Positions 34,738-45,738 are shown, numbered from the stretch's first letter. The stretch: 64,000 bases of DNA from Poa pratensis (GCA_947311845.1 CAMZMU010000049.1:7823812-7887811); one strand, 5' to 3'. The notes: generated by a model not told the origin, from the sequence alone. Made by a program: numbers and translations.

Positions 34738-34870
34738 TAATGTTCTAATATCTTTACGGCTTGGTAGAGGCCAACAGCTTAATTGCATGCATGATGCATT
34801 GATGCACGATCACCGCCAAGTTTCCTAATTGAAAAACCTTCTTCTCTCATTAGGCTGAACTAGCCAGCTT
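34738..34870. repeat. Block P (LOX 3' flank), copy 2, part before LINE-2
   Basis: Matches 52649-52780, the sequence downstream of the LOX-B stop codon. It is interrupted by LINE-2 and resumes at 36669-36848. Confidence 0.85.
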
Positions 34871-36668
34871 GGACGTTAATACCGCACTTGGTTGATGGTG
34901 GGGTATCGATACTACAGTATGCGGATGATACGATATTATTTCTTGAGCACGACGTTGCGAAAGCCGTGAACATGAAGTTAATATTGGCTTTCTTTGAGCA
35001 ACTCTCGGGTTTAAAAATCAACTATCATAAGAGTGAGTTATATTGTTTTGGTAAAGCTGTGGAGGTGCGAGACCAATACCGAAATATTTTTGGGTGCGAA
35101 ATTGGTTCTCTCCCATTTAAATACTTGGGTATACCTATCCATTATAGGAAATTACTCAATAAAGAATGGAAAATAGTAGAAGATCGATTCGAAGGGAAGT
35201 TGGGAGCATGGGTGGCTAAGATGTTATCATATGGTGATCGTTTGGTGCTAATTAATTCGGTTTTGACCAGCTTACCCATGTTTCTTTTGTCTTTCTTCGA
35301 ATTACCTAAGGGGGTTCGTAAAAGACTAGATTATTATCGGTCAAGATTTTTTTGGCAAAGTAATCAACAAAAGAGGAAATATAGACTTACTAAATGGAAT
35401 ATTGTTTGTAGACCGAAGGATCAAGGGGGCTCGGCATTGAAGTGCTTGAGATTAAGAATAGGTGTCTCTTGAGCAAATGGCTCTTTAAGTTACTCACGGA
35501 GGAGGGGGTATGGAAGGATTTGCTAACAAATAAATATCTAGGTGACAAAAATTTATCACAAGTACAACTTAAACCATCGGATTCACCCTTTTGGAAGGGT
35601 TTAATGAGAGTTAAAGATGATTTTTTCAAATATGGGTCTTTTAAAATCGGGGATGGGAATCGAACACGATTTTGGGAAGACATTTGGTTGGGAAATACAT
35701 CGCTTGCGAATGAGTATCCATCCCTGTTTGCTATTGCTTCTCATAAGCATATAACAGTTGCGTCTGTTTTTGGAAGCAACCCAATTAATCTTCAATTCAG
35801 AAGGAACTTGATTGGGAATAACAGAGAAGTTTGGTTTCATCTAGTTGAAAGACTTATGCGTGTTCAGATTCGAGATGAACCTGATTCATTTCATTGGACT
35901 TTAACACCTACGGGTGTTTTCTCCACTAAATCATACTATGCGGAGTTATTAAATGGCCATACTCAGTATTTGCGAAAGTACTTATGGAAGCTGAAAGTAC
36001 CACTAAAAATTCGTATTTTTCTGTGGTTCTTGCATAGGAAGGAGCTTTTAACTAAGGATAATTTGATTAAACGTAAATGGATTGGATGTAAAAAGTGCGT
36101 CTTTTGTGATGCAGATGAGTCTATACAACATCTTTTCATTTCATGTCCCTTTGTTCGTGATATTTGGAGGATCATTCATTTTACATTCAATATTAACCCC
36201 CCCTCTAGTATTGCGAATTTATTTGGAGGCTGGCTGAATGGGGTGGATAAGAGATCCAAACAGCTTATTAGAATAGGCGCTGCGGCTGGTTTATGTGCTA
36301 TTTGGAACTGCAGGAATGACATTATTTTTAACAAGACAACACCATCTCATTACTTGCAGGTTATCAACAAGACGACTTACTGGATCCACATGTGGTCATA
36401 TCTACTCCCTGTGAAGCGTCGTGGTCTCATGGATTCCGCCTGTACTCGAATGACGATGGTCGTACGGGCTATCTTCTGCCAGGGTGGGTGGCGACAACAT
36501 AAGAGAATCGATGGATAGAACTTTGTTTAGGTGGCTGATTTTTGTATCCACGTTGAGTGACTCTTAAATTGTAAACCTCGAGTTGATATTCTTTAATAAA
36601 TGCGGTGGCTGTGTGCATCAGTTTGATGCAGAGGCCGGGGATCCGCACCCTTTTATCTAAAAAAAAAA
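34871..36668 (+). mobile_element. 5'-truncated L1-type LINE (LINE-2)
   Basis: Flanked by the 13-bp duplication AACTAGCCAGCTT (34858-34870 and 36669-36681) and ending in a poly(A) at about 36658-36670. It is inserted in block P; the empty site is preserved at 52768-52780. It is 1.8 kb long, truncated within RT just before the YADD motif. The 3' UTR has TTTAATAAATGCGGTGGCTG and AGGCCGGGGATCCGC, typical of grass LINE tails. Confidence 0.92.
34888..36518 (+). pseudogene. LINE-2 reverse transcriptase C-terminal part and zf-RVT domain
   Basis: Frame 34888-35472 starts VDGGVSILQYADDTILFLEH (YADD catalytic box) and continues LSGLKINYHKSELYCFGK, LPFKYLGIPIHYRKL, and SYGDRLVLINSVLTSLPMF. A frame change near 35430 (after CRPKDQGG) leads into 35442-36518 with LEIKNRCLLSKWLFKLLTEE, FKIGDGNRTRFWEDIWLGN and the RVT zinc-binding block KLKVPLKIRIFLWFLHRKEL then CKKCVFCDADESIQHLFISC. 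The element is nearly intact over this length, with one frameshift, so it is a young truncated insertion. Confidence 0.88.
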
Positions 36669-36848
36669 AACTAGCCAGCTTTGACATGCCAGCAGGGACT
36701 TCTATATCTAAATAGTTACGCTCCACTAACTATTTTTGCAGCTATAAGGTGAAGCCGCGGGACACAGACTCATAGGTTTAGATGCATCCGTTAAGGAAAA
36801 TTTTCTTTTTTAAACAGGCCACATAAAATGTAATTTATTCGCAAAACT
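36669..36848. repeat. Block P, copy 2, part after LINE-2
   Basis: Matches 52768-52946, including GCTATAAGGTGAAGCCGCGGG. It leads without a break into Q2. Confidence 0.85.
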
Positions 36849-37009
36849 TCGTGTGCAAACATAGAATGTCTGGATGAAAAAAAGGAATTTTTTGACATTT
36901 CGAAATGCGTTTTTTGAATAATGGGTGCATCTACACCTATGAGGCAAAGTGGATTTCTAGAAGCCGCGTCGGTATTATTTTCATCTTTTTTTTTACACGG
37001 TGAAGCCAC

Positions 37010-37335
37010 CACTACATGAAATCGACACACTTTGCTGAGTGCAATTTATCAGGTACTCAGCAAACAAGGTCTATATTCCGAGTGTCACGTAAAAACACTG
37101 GGCAAACAAAAGCACTCAGCAACTAGGTTTGTATGCCGAGTGTTTTCTGCTACCCACCCTCGGCAACCAATCACACTCGGCAAATAGGGTACTATGCCAA
37201 GTGCGGCACTCGGCAAAAAGAGCGCGCCACCTGGCACCTGCCGCCTCACAAGACGGAATGTGACGTCGCGGAGAGCTATGTCGAGTGCACTCGGCAAAAC
37301 ATAACGGAGCACTGTTTGCCGAGTGCATTCTAGCA
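37010..37335. mobile_element. CACTA element terminus, copy in Q2
   Basis: Same structure as at 32911: CACTACATGAAATC end plus clustered CACTCGGCAAA motifs. No partner terminus is present. Confidence 0.75.
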
Positions 37336-37829
37336 TGGAGTAAATCCCTCAGGTTGCAAGTGCCTATAAACGGTCTAGATAGTTCACATCTAATATCCAG
37401 CGGCTGACAACACTCAGAACAGGGAGGTGCCTCAGCAGGCGGGTAGCTAACATGGATTACAGCTTAGAGTAATACTAATAGCTCATCGACGTGATTTTGT
37501 GGCTCTAGGGACTATGTTCGTAGAACTACATACTTGCTTCATAAGAGTTGGGTCCCCATGTCTCCCTTCTGGACCTAGCACCCTGTGACGTGCCCATCAC
37601 ACTGGAGGAAATGTCATAGCCGAAATCCTTTGTAGGAGAGAAGTTTTCCTGTCGCCACCGAGGTCACATCTTCCGGTGACAACGAGAAGAGCGAGAGAGG
37701 AGGTGTAGATCAGGGGCGGCCGTGCTAGGGTTTGCACCCGTGCTGCTCCCTGTGAGTGACGCGGTGCTCTCGTTATCTCACACAACCATCATGTAGAATA
37801 TTACCAGACTCAAACACCTCTATGCATGC

Positions 37830-38340
37830 AATCGTTTGGTCCCTGCCTCCCCCGCGTGTCGTTCCTGCGGCAGGAGGGGGTGGGGACCCTGGACCTGCGC
37901 TCGGCGCTGTAATCAGATCCGTAATGTTAGCGATTTATATGGTGTCGTGGTGGCGCTGTTCAGATGTTGGTGGTTGCGCTACATCGAATAATGGTACCCC
38001 GGCTTCAACCCTATCTCGGCGGCGTGGTTGACGGTGTCGAGGAGCCAGTGGGACTGTGTCGCCGGGCTTATGCTCCGGCTTTGTGTGGTGTTGGTTTGCT
38101 CGCTGGCTTGTTGATCTTGTCGGCAGCCTTTTCGTCTTGTGTGCAAAGTGTGCAGTTTGTTCCCACCCGCGAGCGTATGCGGGCTGAGCCGTCGGCTCCC
38201 ACCGGCGATTCTAGCCCGACCGTCAACGCAGATCAGGGCGCGTCCCCCGCCGATTCAGCTTCTCCCCCAGATCCCGTCGTACGCGGCGGGTGGCTACTGC
38301 GGTGATTTCTATGAGGAGTATGCCTCTATAGATCTGTGTG
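37830..38340 (+). repeat. GC-rich segment related to the LOX intron-1 retroposon
   Basis: AATAATGGTACCCCGGCTTC followed by CCCTATCTCGGCGGCGTGG and GTGTCGAGGAGCC aligns by eye with 43560-43620 (AATAATGGTGCGGGAGCTCC ... CCCATCTCGGTGTTGC ... GCGTCGAGGAGCT). Both are probably parts of one family of non-autonomous retroposons. The 113-residue frame 37964-38305 has no recognised domain. Confidence 0.45.
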
Positions 38341-38518
38341 GACGACTTAGTTAAGCGTTGTGTCAGTCTTCTTGTTTCACACATGGTTGTCAGGTTTGTG
38401 TTGCGCGTCTCCTTGTTTCACACATGGTTGTCGGTCACGTCAACGTTAAACAATAGTATTCGTACCTCACATGGTGTACCTAGTCACTACCGACTATATT
38501 TCTTTTGTCGGTCACCAT

Positions 38519-39049
38519 CATGGTTTTGGTTCCCGAAAAAAAAAAATTCCTGAGGGGGCTCGGGATTTCCGGTTACCGCGGTAACCGAGAAATCCCGGAT
38601 GGTTACCGGATGAATTTAAAAATCAAATTTTGAATTCAAATTTTCTTAGGAATGGTTATTTAGGTTCTAAACTGCAACTAGACACGGCCTTTAGTGTAGC
38701 GTAGCGGCATCCCTACCATGCCGCAAGGTCGAACCTTGTTGACCACTTTTTTTCGGTAACTACGAAGATTTAGTCTCGAACCGAAAGAATAATACCAAAA
38801 AATATACACGGGCAGAGAACTCGAACCGGGGACTTTGGGGCGAGAAAAGCATGATGCTACCTCCACGACACTTCTTCAGACGTGTGTACATAAGGAGAAT
38901 ACACCGTATTTACCTATGTTTCGGCGTTTAAATTCAAACTTTTCAAACAAATTCGAGATTTTTTGGGCGGTAAGCACATATACCGGGGGTGCTCGGGAAA
39001 CTCGGTTACCGGTCGGTAAATCTGGTTACCGACCGGTAACCAAAACCTT
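38519..39049. mobile_element. Fold-back, Mutator-like MITE with 9-bp duplication
   Basis: 531 bp between GGTCACCAT repeats (38510-38518 and 39050-39058). Inverted ends: the left CA(A/T)GGTTTTGGTT matches the reverse of AACCAAAACCTTG on the right. Both arms are rich in GGTTACCG-type palindromes, including a perfect 16-bp hairpin near 39003-39040. The 9-bp duplication suggests the Mutator superfamily. There is no coding capacity. Confidence 0.65.
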
Positions 39050-39577
39050 GGTCACCATTATCTGTATTCATGTCAATATTAAACACCTGTCTCGCATATT
39101 ATAGAGCTAGTAACAAAAAGACACACAAGTTGTATTGTTAGTATGTCAGCACATTGTTTTCAGTCACATTCGATCGTCACGTCAACATTAATAGCCTCTC
39201 GACAATAGCATTTTAACCCCAAATGGTGTACCCACGTACTATATTTTAACCCGAGGAAGAGCTAATTGCCGGTATAAAAATACTGTCTCCCATGTTAAAA
39301 GATCTAGAAAATGAAGAAGATAAACAAGTTGTATTGCTAAATGAAACGTAAAACAGATATATTGTCTAAACATTGCCTGATACAACACATGCATTTTTTA
39401 CTCAACAAAACGGCATTACTGCTGACAGCTCCATCCCATGCGAAAATCCAATGTGCCGGGGCTACCGCGAGAAAGTCATAGGCTAATCGCTTGGCCATGG
39501 TTTGTCGCATCTACTACTTGGGACCGCGTGGGGCAAACTCATGATTACTTTTATAGCTCAATCTCGAGGAATCAAAG

Positions 39578-40359
39578 TTTTTTTTTTGTTTTTTCATTCT
39601 TGTATTCATACGAAAAGGAAAGCATTACACAACCAAATACAAGCAAAGAAAAAACAGAGAGAAAACAGAGAGCACCACTGCTGTCTCCTTCCATCTTCAA
39701 CCTCGAGAACGCCCAGCTCGCGAGACCTCCACCGTCGGAGACGACGAAGGAAAACACCACCGGGAGCACTCACCACGGGAACGGAAGAACTTCTTGCCCG
39801 AAGGCTTTGACGAGCCGCATCAACCACCAGCTCCGACGAGCTGGATCTGAAGACGGTCATGCTCCATCGGCCGGGGACGCACCCCAAGCTCCTGCCGCCC
39901 CAGATCTGGGGCCAGCGCCACACCACCTCACCGGAGGTGGCCAAATCTTCAGCCTGCACACCGCACACCCCAGCAGCAGCCACCCCGAATCCCCTCTCCC
40001 GGCCTCCTGTACACTCGTCACCAACCTGCCACCGCCGCCGGAGATAGCGACAGCAGGTAGGTGACTCACCCGCAGCTCGGCAGCGCCGTCGACGACGACG
40101 CCGGATCGGGGGTGCCGCAGAGCACCAAAAGGCCGACGCCGACGACCCCACCACGCCAGCGCCGCCCACAAACCCCCTATCTACACGCCGGAACGCAGAT
40201 CCGGGGATTCCCTACCCTCCCGCCGCAGTAGCGCCGGCGGAGGGTGAGGAATCCTGCGGATACGCCGGCGGCCGCCGGGAGAGCCCGAGTCGCCTCTGAG
40301 GTCGCCTCTGTGCACTGTAGAAGAGGGGAGGTTCCAGAAAAAAGGACGAATGTCTCACT
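39578..40359 (-). mobile_element. Poly(A) retroposon, minus strand, upstream of LOX-B
   Basis: Bounded by the 15-bp duplication CTCGAGGAATCAAAG (39563-39577 and 40360-40374). The left end is poly(T), i.e. a poly(A) tail on the minus strand. The interior is GC-rich; the 187-residue minus frame (40169-39606) has no known domain. It is a non-autonomous retroposon or retrocopy mobilised by LINE machinery. The duplicate is at 55646-56428. Confidence 0.8.
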
Positions 40360-40574
40360 CGAGGAATCAAAGTTGAAAGGCCAGTGAAGTTCACACATGA
40401 ATAATAGCTACCGTTTACCGTTGTGAAAATAGACAAATTTGACCTAGAATTAAAAGTTCAGTACAAAATGAACCGGTTTAAAAACATTGAGATCACCCAA
40501 GAATCCTTTCCTTGGCACTTATAGTATGCGCCACCCAAGATCAAACATCGGGCGATATACGTGCAGAACACTAA

Positions 40575-42428
40575 GAGCATCTCTAACAGATGCGCTAATA
40601 AGGCGGCTGCCCCAAAAAACTGTTTTAGCCAAAAAAAAACAGCAGCTCCAGCAGAAGGTCCCCGCCGCCCGGCGCCAAGTTTTCGCCCCTCCACAGCCCG
40701 CCGCCGGAGCGGATCCGCCGGTCCAACCAGTCGTTGCCGTGGCGGCCAAGACGAAGCCACGACCCTGGCCAGGAGCCGACGCCGGCGCGAAGAGGCCGCC
40801 ACGGGATCCAACAGCCGCCGGCGGTCAGGGGAAGAGGAAGAAGCCATGGGCGGCTGTTGTGGCTGAAACGGTGGAGTTTGCCCCCCCCCCCCCCCCCCCC
40901 CACACCCCCTCCTTTCACACCGCCGCCGCCTTCCGTGGAGGTGGAGTCGGAGTCACCCATGGCCACGGCCGCCGGCATGCCCAACGTGTTTGAACAAATG
41001 TCCGAAATGTATAAAAAAAATTCTGCCCGGGTTTTTCCAATCTTTGCCACTAATATGAATGTTGAATGCAATTGACATGCAATGTGTGATGATCATTATT
41101 AATTTTTTGCGTTTGTAGTGTTGGTGATGAAACTTTCTTGTCAAATATGAATGTTGCATCTCAAGATTTTTTCTCTCGGGAAAATCCTTCTCAAGAATAT
41201 GATACAAAGAAGGGCAAGCAGAGTCGAGACGATGATAGAAAAGAATCATTGGATGCCATCATGAATGTAAGAAAAGACATGATGGTCGAAGAAAGAAAGA
41301 TTATGAAGATCAAAGGAATGGAGGAAAGGACGGTGGCCGAGGAGAGGAGGGATGCGGCCGAGCAAAGGAAGGTGGCAGTGGAAGAGAGGAAGGTGGCCAT
41401 GGAAGAGAATATCAAAGCACACACAAGCGGTCTCGATGCGAAGCAAAAAGCGGTCATGTTGCTTCACACAATTGCAAATGTGAAGGAACAAATCCGTAGA
41501 TATCATAAACCAGCGTCGAAAGTACCTCTCCTGATACACCCGATTTGGACCAAAATAGTTGCGCATCAATCTTTCGTGACCCTCTTGCCGTTCTCTCTAT
41601 AGGAACTCACGGCCAAAAACGGAACCGCCATGCTTCGTCCTCTTGTTCTTGTGCATCATCACGAGCAAAGCAATATTCTCCTCCTCTGCCAAGTCATATT
41701 CCTCATCCGACGAGGAATCATCCCAAAGATTAGAGTTACATGAACTCATCTACAATACGAAATCTCCATCAAGCTACTTCTTCGTGCAGAACAAAAAAAG
41801 CGAGAAGAAAAAAATGTACCTTCTAGAACTTTGTCGAACTATCTTTTGTGCGAGGAGGAGGAAACCGGCTGGCTGCTCGTCGGAGCATAGATGGTAGCCG
41901 CGCCGGTGCAAAAATGGTAAGTAGGGACTCCTTGACGTCGGAAGGTCGAGTTCGAGCCGGATAATCGACGACGCCGCGCCATCGACGGCGACCGAAGCAG
42001 CGGACGCTCGGCTAGGTCGCGGTGGTGGCACGGCTACCAGCAGCTCCGGCGGCCACTACTCCACCTCAACAGGACGCCAACGAGCTGCGACGGTCATTAC
42101 GGGTAGCGGCGCTCCGGCTACTCTCCGAATCGACTTGAATCGACGCGGCACGGGATCCCAAATCGGCGGGGCGGCGGGGTCGCGGCGGAGCCGGGGGAGG
42201 CTGGACTTGGGCGGTTGGAGCGGCGGGGTCGCGGCTGGAGGCTCGCGCGCGATTTGCAGCAGTGGCCCATGTGTTGTATATTGTCAGCACTTTCGTGCTG
42301 TTTTTTGCAGGTGCTCTAACAATTTTGTGCCAAAATATACAACAAAGTCGGCTGTTGGAGTAACGTTTTTGTCCCCAAATGCCTAAAAAGCAGTTATGCC
42401 CAATTTAAGGCAGCTAATGGAGATGCTT
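40575..42428. mobile_element. PIF/Harbinger-like element, long copy, upstream of LOX-B
   Basis: Ends GAGCATCTCTAAC and TAATGGAGATGCTT (imperfect inverted repeats) with 3-bp TAA duplications (40572-40574 and 42429-42431). It carries a remnant coding region (see 41138). A run of 21 C lies at 40881-40901. The LOX-C copy (56646-57443) is only 798 bp because the 1.06-kb middle is absent. Confidence 0.65.
41138..41602 (+). pseudogene. Charged coiled-coil ORF remnant in the Harbinger-like element
   Basis: 155 residues, strongly charged: KESLDAIMNVRKDMMVEERK, MEERTVAEERRDAAEQRKVA and VEERKVAMEEN, with heptad-like (A/V)EERK repeats. It resembles the C-terminal helical part of ORF1 (Myb/SANT-like) or NAM-associated proteins of plant Harbinger elements; the match is by pattern only. 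The N-terminal DNA-binding part and the DDE transposase are absent. An upstream piece in another frame reads MPNVFEQMSEMYKKNSARVF. Confidence 0.45.
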
Positions 42429-42431
42429 TAA

Positions 42432-42649
42432 ATGACTAGACTTTTATTTTGTTGGATTAATCTTAGAATTACGTAGTCACGTGTGTTCTAACCCATACAC
42501 GGCCTCTCGTACAGTTCCATCTTGCTACGGAACCTAAGCGCCGGCGACTCTATAAATTAGGCACCCCAGTACACGCTCTTTCAGGGCATCGAGCACCATA
42601 TTACTAGCTTGCTTGAGTTGCAGCGACGTAGTAATAAGTCTGGGCCACA
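42432..42649 (+). promoter_or_regulatory. LOX-B promoter: G-box and TATA box
   Basis: A perfect G-box CACGTG lies at 42478-42483, within TAGTCACGTGTG. TATAAATTA lies at 42551-42559, 91 bp before the ATG at 42650, so transcription probably starts near 42580-42590. G-boxes bind bHLH (MYC2-type) and bZIP factors and are frequent in jasmonate-responsive LOX genes; response here is inference. The Harbinger-like element ends only about 120 bp upstream of the TATA box. The same layout occurs at LOX-C. Confidence 0.65.
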
Positions 42650-43001
42650 ATGATAGCGCTAACGCAGCCTCCGCTAGCAGCGCTCGCTCCGAGCCATGGC
42701 CATCCTCTCCTCACGGCTAACCGGCGCGGTGCCGTGGCGCCACGCCGTGGACGTCGGGCCTGTAACTGGAGCACCGCTCGCAGTCGCGGCGGCACTATCT
42801 CCAGGATAAGCCGCAGCTGCTCCTTGGTCGACGAGGCCGGCCTCATCGCACCTGCGAAGCCCAACTTTGTCGAGATGAAGGCCACGGTGACGTTGAAGCA
42901 TACGGAAACTATAGTGGATTTTGTTAAGAATTTTCTTGCACCTGATCCAACCAAATGCAAAGTTCTTCACCTTGAGCTCGTGAGCTCGGACTTGGATTCA
43001 C
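42650..43001 (+). CDS. LOX-B exon 1: transit peptide and start of PLAT domain
   Basis: Starts at ATG 42650 (MIALTQPPLAALAPSHGH). It is rich in Ala, Arg and Ser with few acidic residues up to about residue 60, as in chloroplast transit peptides. PNFVEMKATVTLKHTETIVD and KVLHLELVSSDLDS then begin the PLAT/LH2 beta-sandwich. The donor is C|GTACGTGAG at 43002. Joined to exon 2 it gives LDS-Q-TGKEKTS, the expected LOX sequence, which fixes the junction. Confidence 0.88.
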
Positions 43002-43279
43002 GTACGTGAGAACCTCCTTCCATCTCGTTATTTCTTTTTTAGATTTGACAGACCATCGACCATACATTTGTTAGTATACAATCTTTATTTGACCGTCATA
43101 AAGTGAATATGCAGATGATAAAAATAACTGCGGAATAACTAGAAATTTCATAAGACCTTCCTTTTTGCTGCAATCTAAATGCATGATATCTATTTATTTT
43201 CTTGGCAAAGAAGCAAAATAATAGTTTACTGCAAAATAGAATGGGATTTACCTAGTTTCCAAGGTAGTATGACAGATAC

Positions 43280-44232
43280 ATCACCATTCCAAGCCACAAC
43301 AAAAGCCCAAGTCGAGTTAACTTCACTCATCCAGGCATTTCTCATCCGTTCCCCTCTCCCCAGCTACAGTCGAGAGAGGCGAAAGGGAGGCGGTAGAGTG
43401 TTCCTCGTTCTCCGCCGCCGGAGACGGGTTCCTCTCCCCTCCTCTCGTCGCTCCGGCGGCGGGAGGGTGGGGAACCGCGGTTCTCTTGGCTAGGCATGTG
43501 AATAGTAGGAGTAGGGTTTCGGGCGGCGTCGTTCGGGTGGCGGCGGCGTCGGCGTGTCCAATAATGGTGCGGGAGCTCCAGCCCCATCTCGGTGTTGCTT
43601 GTTGCGGCGTCGAGGAGCTTCTCGGTGGTCTGTTCCTAGGCGCAGTTGGTGGAGCGGTGGCGGCGACTGCGTTGGGGATTTTGGTCCTCTCGCTCCTTCC
43701 CCGTTTCGATGGCGTTTGCTCCGACGCCGTCGAGGAGCTGTGGAGGTTGGTGTACAGGAGTCTTCTGCGGCGGTGGTACGGTGCTTTGGTGCAGGTGTGG
43801 TGGAAGATGGCGGGTGGATCTGGCTCTCTTCGTCGATGTCGTCGGTTGGGGGCGCCGGATCTTCGGGCCACCGGGCATGGGATTCGTTCCCGGCTGATTT
43901 GGCACAGCGCTCTCGGATCCGTCCCTCGAGGCGGACAGCTCTTGCGGCTCTCAAAGCTTGTTGGCGATGTTGCTTTGGTGGTTCCAGGTTTGCAGGCGGC
44001 ATGTCTTCCTTCTTTCCGTCGGGGCTCCGGCGACGGCGGTGGTCGGACACGGGCGTTGAAGTGGTGGTGCGCTGGGATCTCGGAGGGTTGTTTCAATTTT
44101 CGTTTTCTATCGAGGTCCTTTCTGCTTTTGTGCCAGAACATCTGTTCTTTCTCGCTGCTTCTAGGTGCTGCGTGTGTGTGCTGTGTTTCTGTATCCTCTG
44201 AAATTTGAACACGCAGGTGCTTATAAAAAAAT
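43280..44232 (+). mobile_element. Poly(A) retroposon in LOX-B intron 1
   Basis: The left flank AAGGTAGTATGACAGATAC (43261-43279) is repeated imperfectly after the A-rich end (about 44223-44245). The LOX-C copy preserves the longer duplication (58276-58294 and 59249-59267). About 950 bp, GC-rich. The 240-residue plus frame (43486-44208) and the overlapping minus frames have no recognised domain. Likely mobilised by LINE enzymes. Confidence 0.75.
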
Positions 44233-44245
44233 AGGTAGTACGACA

Positions 44246-45051
44246 CCAATCCAGACCTGCTCACATGGGCTTCTAACCCGCCTTCAACTCCGAAATAAGG
44301 CTTATCCAATCACATGGGTATCCCAGGCCGGCGGACTAGGCCCGCATGAACTCCGAGATAAGGTTGATCCAACTCAGACATCTTCACATGGGCAACCCAG
44401 CCCAGCGTACTTACAAGGCTTGAAGTATGAATTAAGGCCGACTAAAATAATAAAAATGATATTCTATTATAAAAATATTACTCCTGGTCATTGTGTAAGT
44501 TGTTTAAGATTCTGCACAAGTCAAACATTTTTATTTTTTTGGCCATTAATTTAGAAAAAAAAAATGATCACCATGCTTCGGTCATGTTTTCATAGAAATT
44601 TGATGGTCAAAGCATTACATTGGAGACCATGTCAACGTATAAAACAATCTATGTTTTGACAAAGGGATAGTATTTATTTTATTTTGAAAATTAATTGTTT
44701 TCGGACTTTTCCCATGCTTCGGTCTAGGCCTTTTCAGACCTGGCTGGGTGCAGGGTTTGAACAACCCTAGTCCAATCCACACATATTATGTGACTTAATT
44801 AGGTGGCAATTGCTCAATCAGATTGAACTAGATTTACATCCAACAATCGCACCTCCAACAAGCGATGTATAACCACGTCAGCAAATCCTGTCCATATCGC
44901 AATGTGAATATGCGACTGCCATGCATGCATATATGGTTTCTATTAAAGTTAAAAAGCATGATACATGTATATATTACCGCAAAACTCGAGGGGGAAATGG
45001 TATGTATATACGAAAAGAATTTTTGTGAACATATGCACTCATGCTCTACAG
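44246..45051. other. Rest of LOX-B intron 1
   Basis: AT-rich intron with a diverged direct repeat (CACATGGG contexts at about 44260, 44316 and 44388). It contains CTAGTCCAATCCACAC, which resembles the start CCAATCCAGACC near 44251. No gene was seen. The same sequence is at 59268-60074. Confidence 0.4.
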
Positions 45052-45338
45052 AAACGGGAAAAGAGAAGACGTCAATCCCAGGCGACGCCGACTACTCGGG
45101 GATTAATCTAGTCCCTGGGCACGAGTTTTCATGTGAGGCCACCTTCGATGTGCCTGTCTCGTTCGGGTCCATCGGCGCCGTGCTCGTGGAGAACGAGCAC
45201 GACAAGGAGATGTTCCTCATGGACATCGTCATCTCCCTCGACAATGACGACAACACTGCATCCGCCACCTTCGAGGGCAATTCTTGGATCAACCCAAAGT
45301 CTGTGGGTACTGGCAAGCGTGTTTTCTTTCCCCTCAAG
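45052..45338 (+). CDS. LOX-B exon 2: PLAT domain
   Basis: Acceptor CTCTACAG before 45052. Encodes TGKEKTSIPGDADYSGINLV, EATFDVPVSFGSIGAVLVEN, MFLMDIVISL and GKRVFFPLK. Donor AAG|GTAAAA at 45339, phase 0. PLAT domains help LOX bind membranes or substrate. It is identical in design to LOX-C 60075-60361. Confidence 0.88.
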
Positions 45339-45368
45339 GTAAAATATTGACCCATCCATCTATCTATA

Positions 45369-45575
45369 CCCCCTATGTTTTTATTACCCGTGTTCTGGAT
45401 TTTGTCAAAATCAAACTTTATACAATTTGACCGAATAAAATGAAAAAATATTAACATGTATAATATGAGATTAATATTATAAATGTTGATATTTTTTGTT
45501 ATATAATTGATTAAACTATATAAAGATTGATTTTGACTAAACCCAGAGCGTCCCGGTAATTATGAACAGATGGAG
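45369..45575. mobile_element. Stowaway (Tc1/mariner) MITE in LOX-B intron 2
   Basis: About 207 bp with TA on both sides (45367-45368 and 45576-45577). Its right end reads, in reverse, CTCCATCTGTTCATAATTA, a variant of the grass Stowaway terminus CTCCCTCCGTTC. The left end CCCCCTATGTTTTTATTA is its diverged mate. The duplicate is at 60390-60599. Confidence 0.75.
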
Positions 45576-45579
45576 TATG

Positions 45580-45738
45580 TAATTAAGGAAGTTGTTCTCT
45601 TATGTACGGTTACTTGTATTTGCCTTTTTTTGCTTTTTTTTTTGTGCAAACCTGTTGCGGTTATGTACATCTTGGTTAATGGTCGAATATTTTGATTAAT
45701 AAAGCGCTCTTTATCAAAAAAAAAAAAAAAACGGAACC
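45580..45738 (+). repeat. Short LINE-like 3' tail with poly(A)
   Basis: GTTGCGGTTATGTACATC, TTTTGATTAATAAAGCGCTC, then an uninterrupted A run to about 45731. It resembles the last 100 bp of grass LINEs, a heavily 5'-truncated insertion. The duplicate ends at about 60756. Confidence 0.5.

Larger units (their letters stand above)
36849..39482. repeat. Repeat block Q, copy 2 (Q2)
   Basis: A full-length copy of the block, continuous with R2 on its right as Q3 is with R3. It holds the CACTA terminus, a GC-rich retroposon-like segment, a short tandem repeat (TTGTTTCACACATGGTTGTC twice, about 38372-38432) and the fold-back element. Confidence 0.9.
39483..42649. repeat. Block R, copy 2: upstream region of LOX-B
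   Basis: Duplicated at 55551-57664 upstream of LOX-C. Contents: a minus-strand retroposon, about 200 bp without features (40375-40574), a Harbinger-like element and the promoter. The copies differ mainly by a 1.06-kb segment (about 40760-41828) missing from the LOX-C copy. Confidence 0.85.

Noticed and set aside
39606..40169. 187-residue minus-strand frame as a host gene
   Set aside because: Contained in a poly(A) retroposon with a 15-bp duplication; no recognised domain.
40881..40901. Run of 21 C as a functional G-quadruplex or regulatory tract
   Set aside because: A homopolymer of this kind is often an assembly or polymerase-slippage product; no support for function.
43323..44309. 328-residue minus-strand frame and overlapping plus frames (also 58357-59334)
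   Set aside because: GC-rich retroposon sequence open in several frames at once, no domain, inside LOX intron 1 with target duplications.
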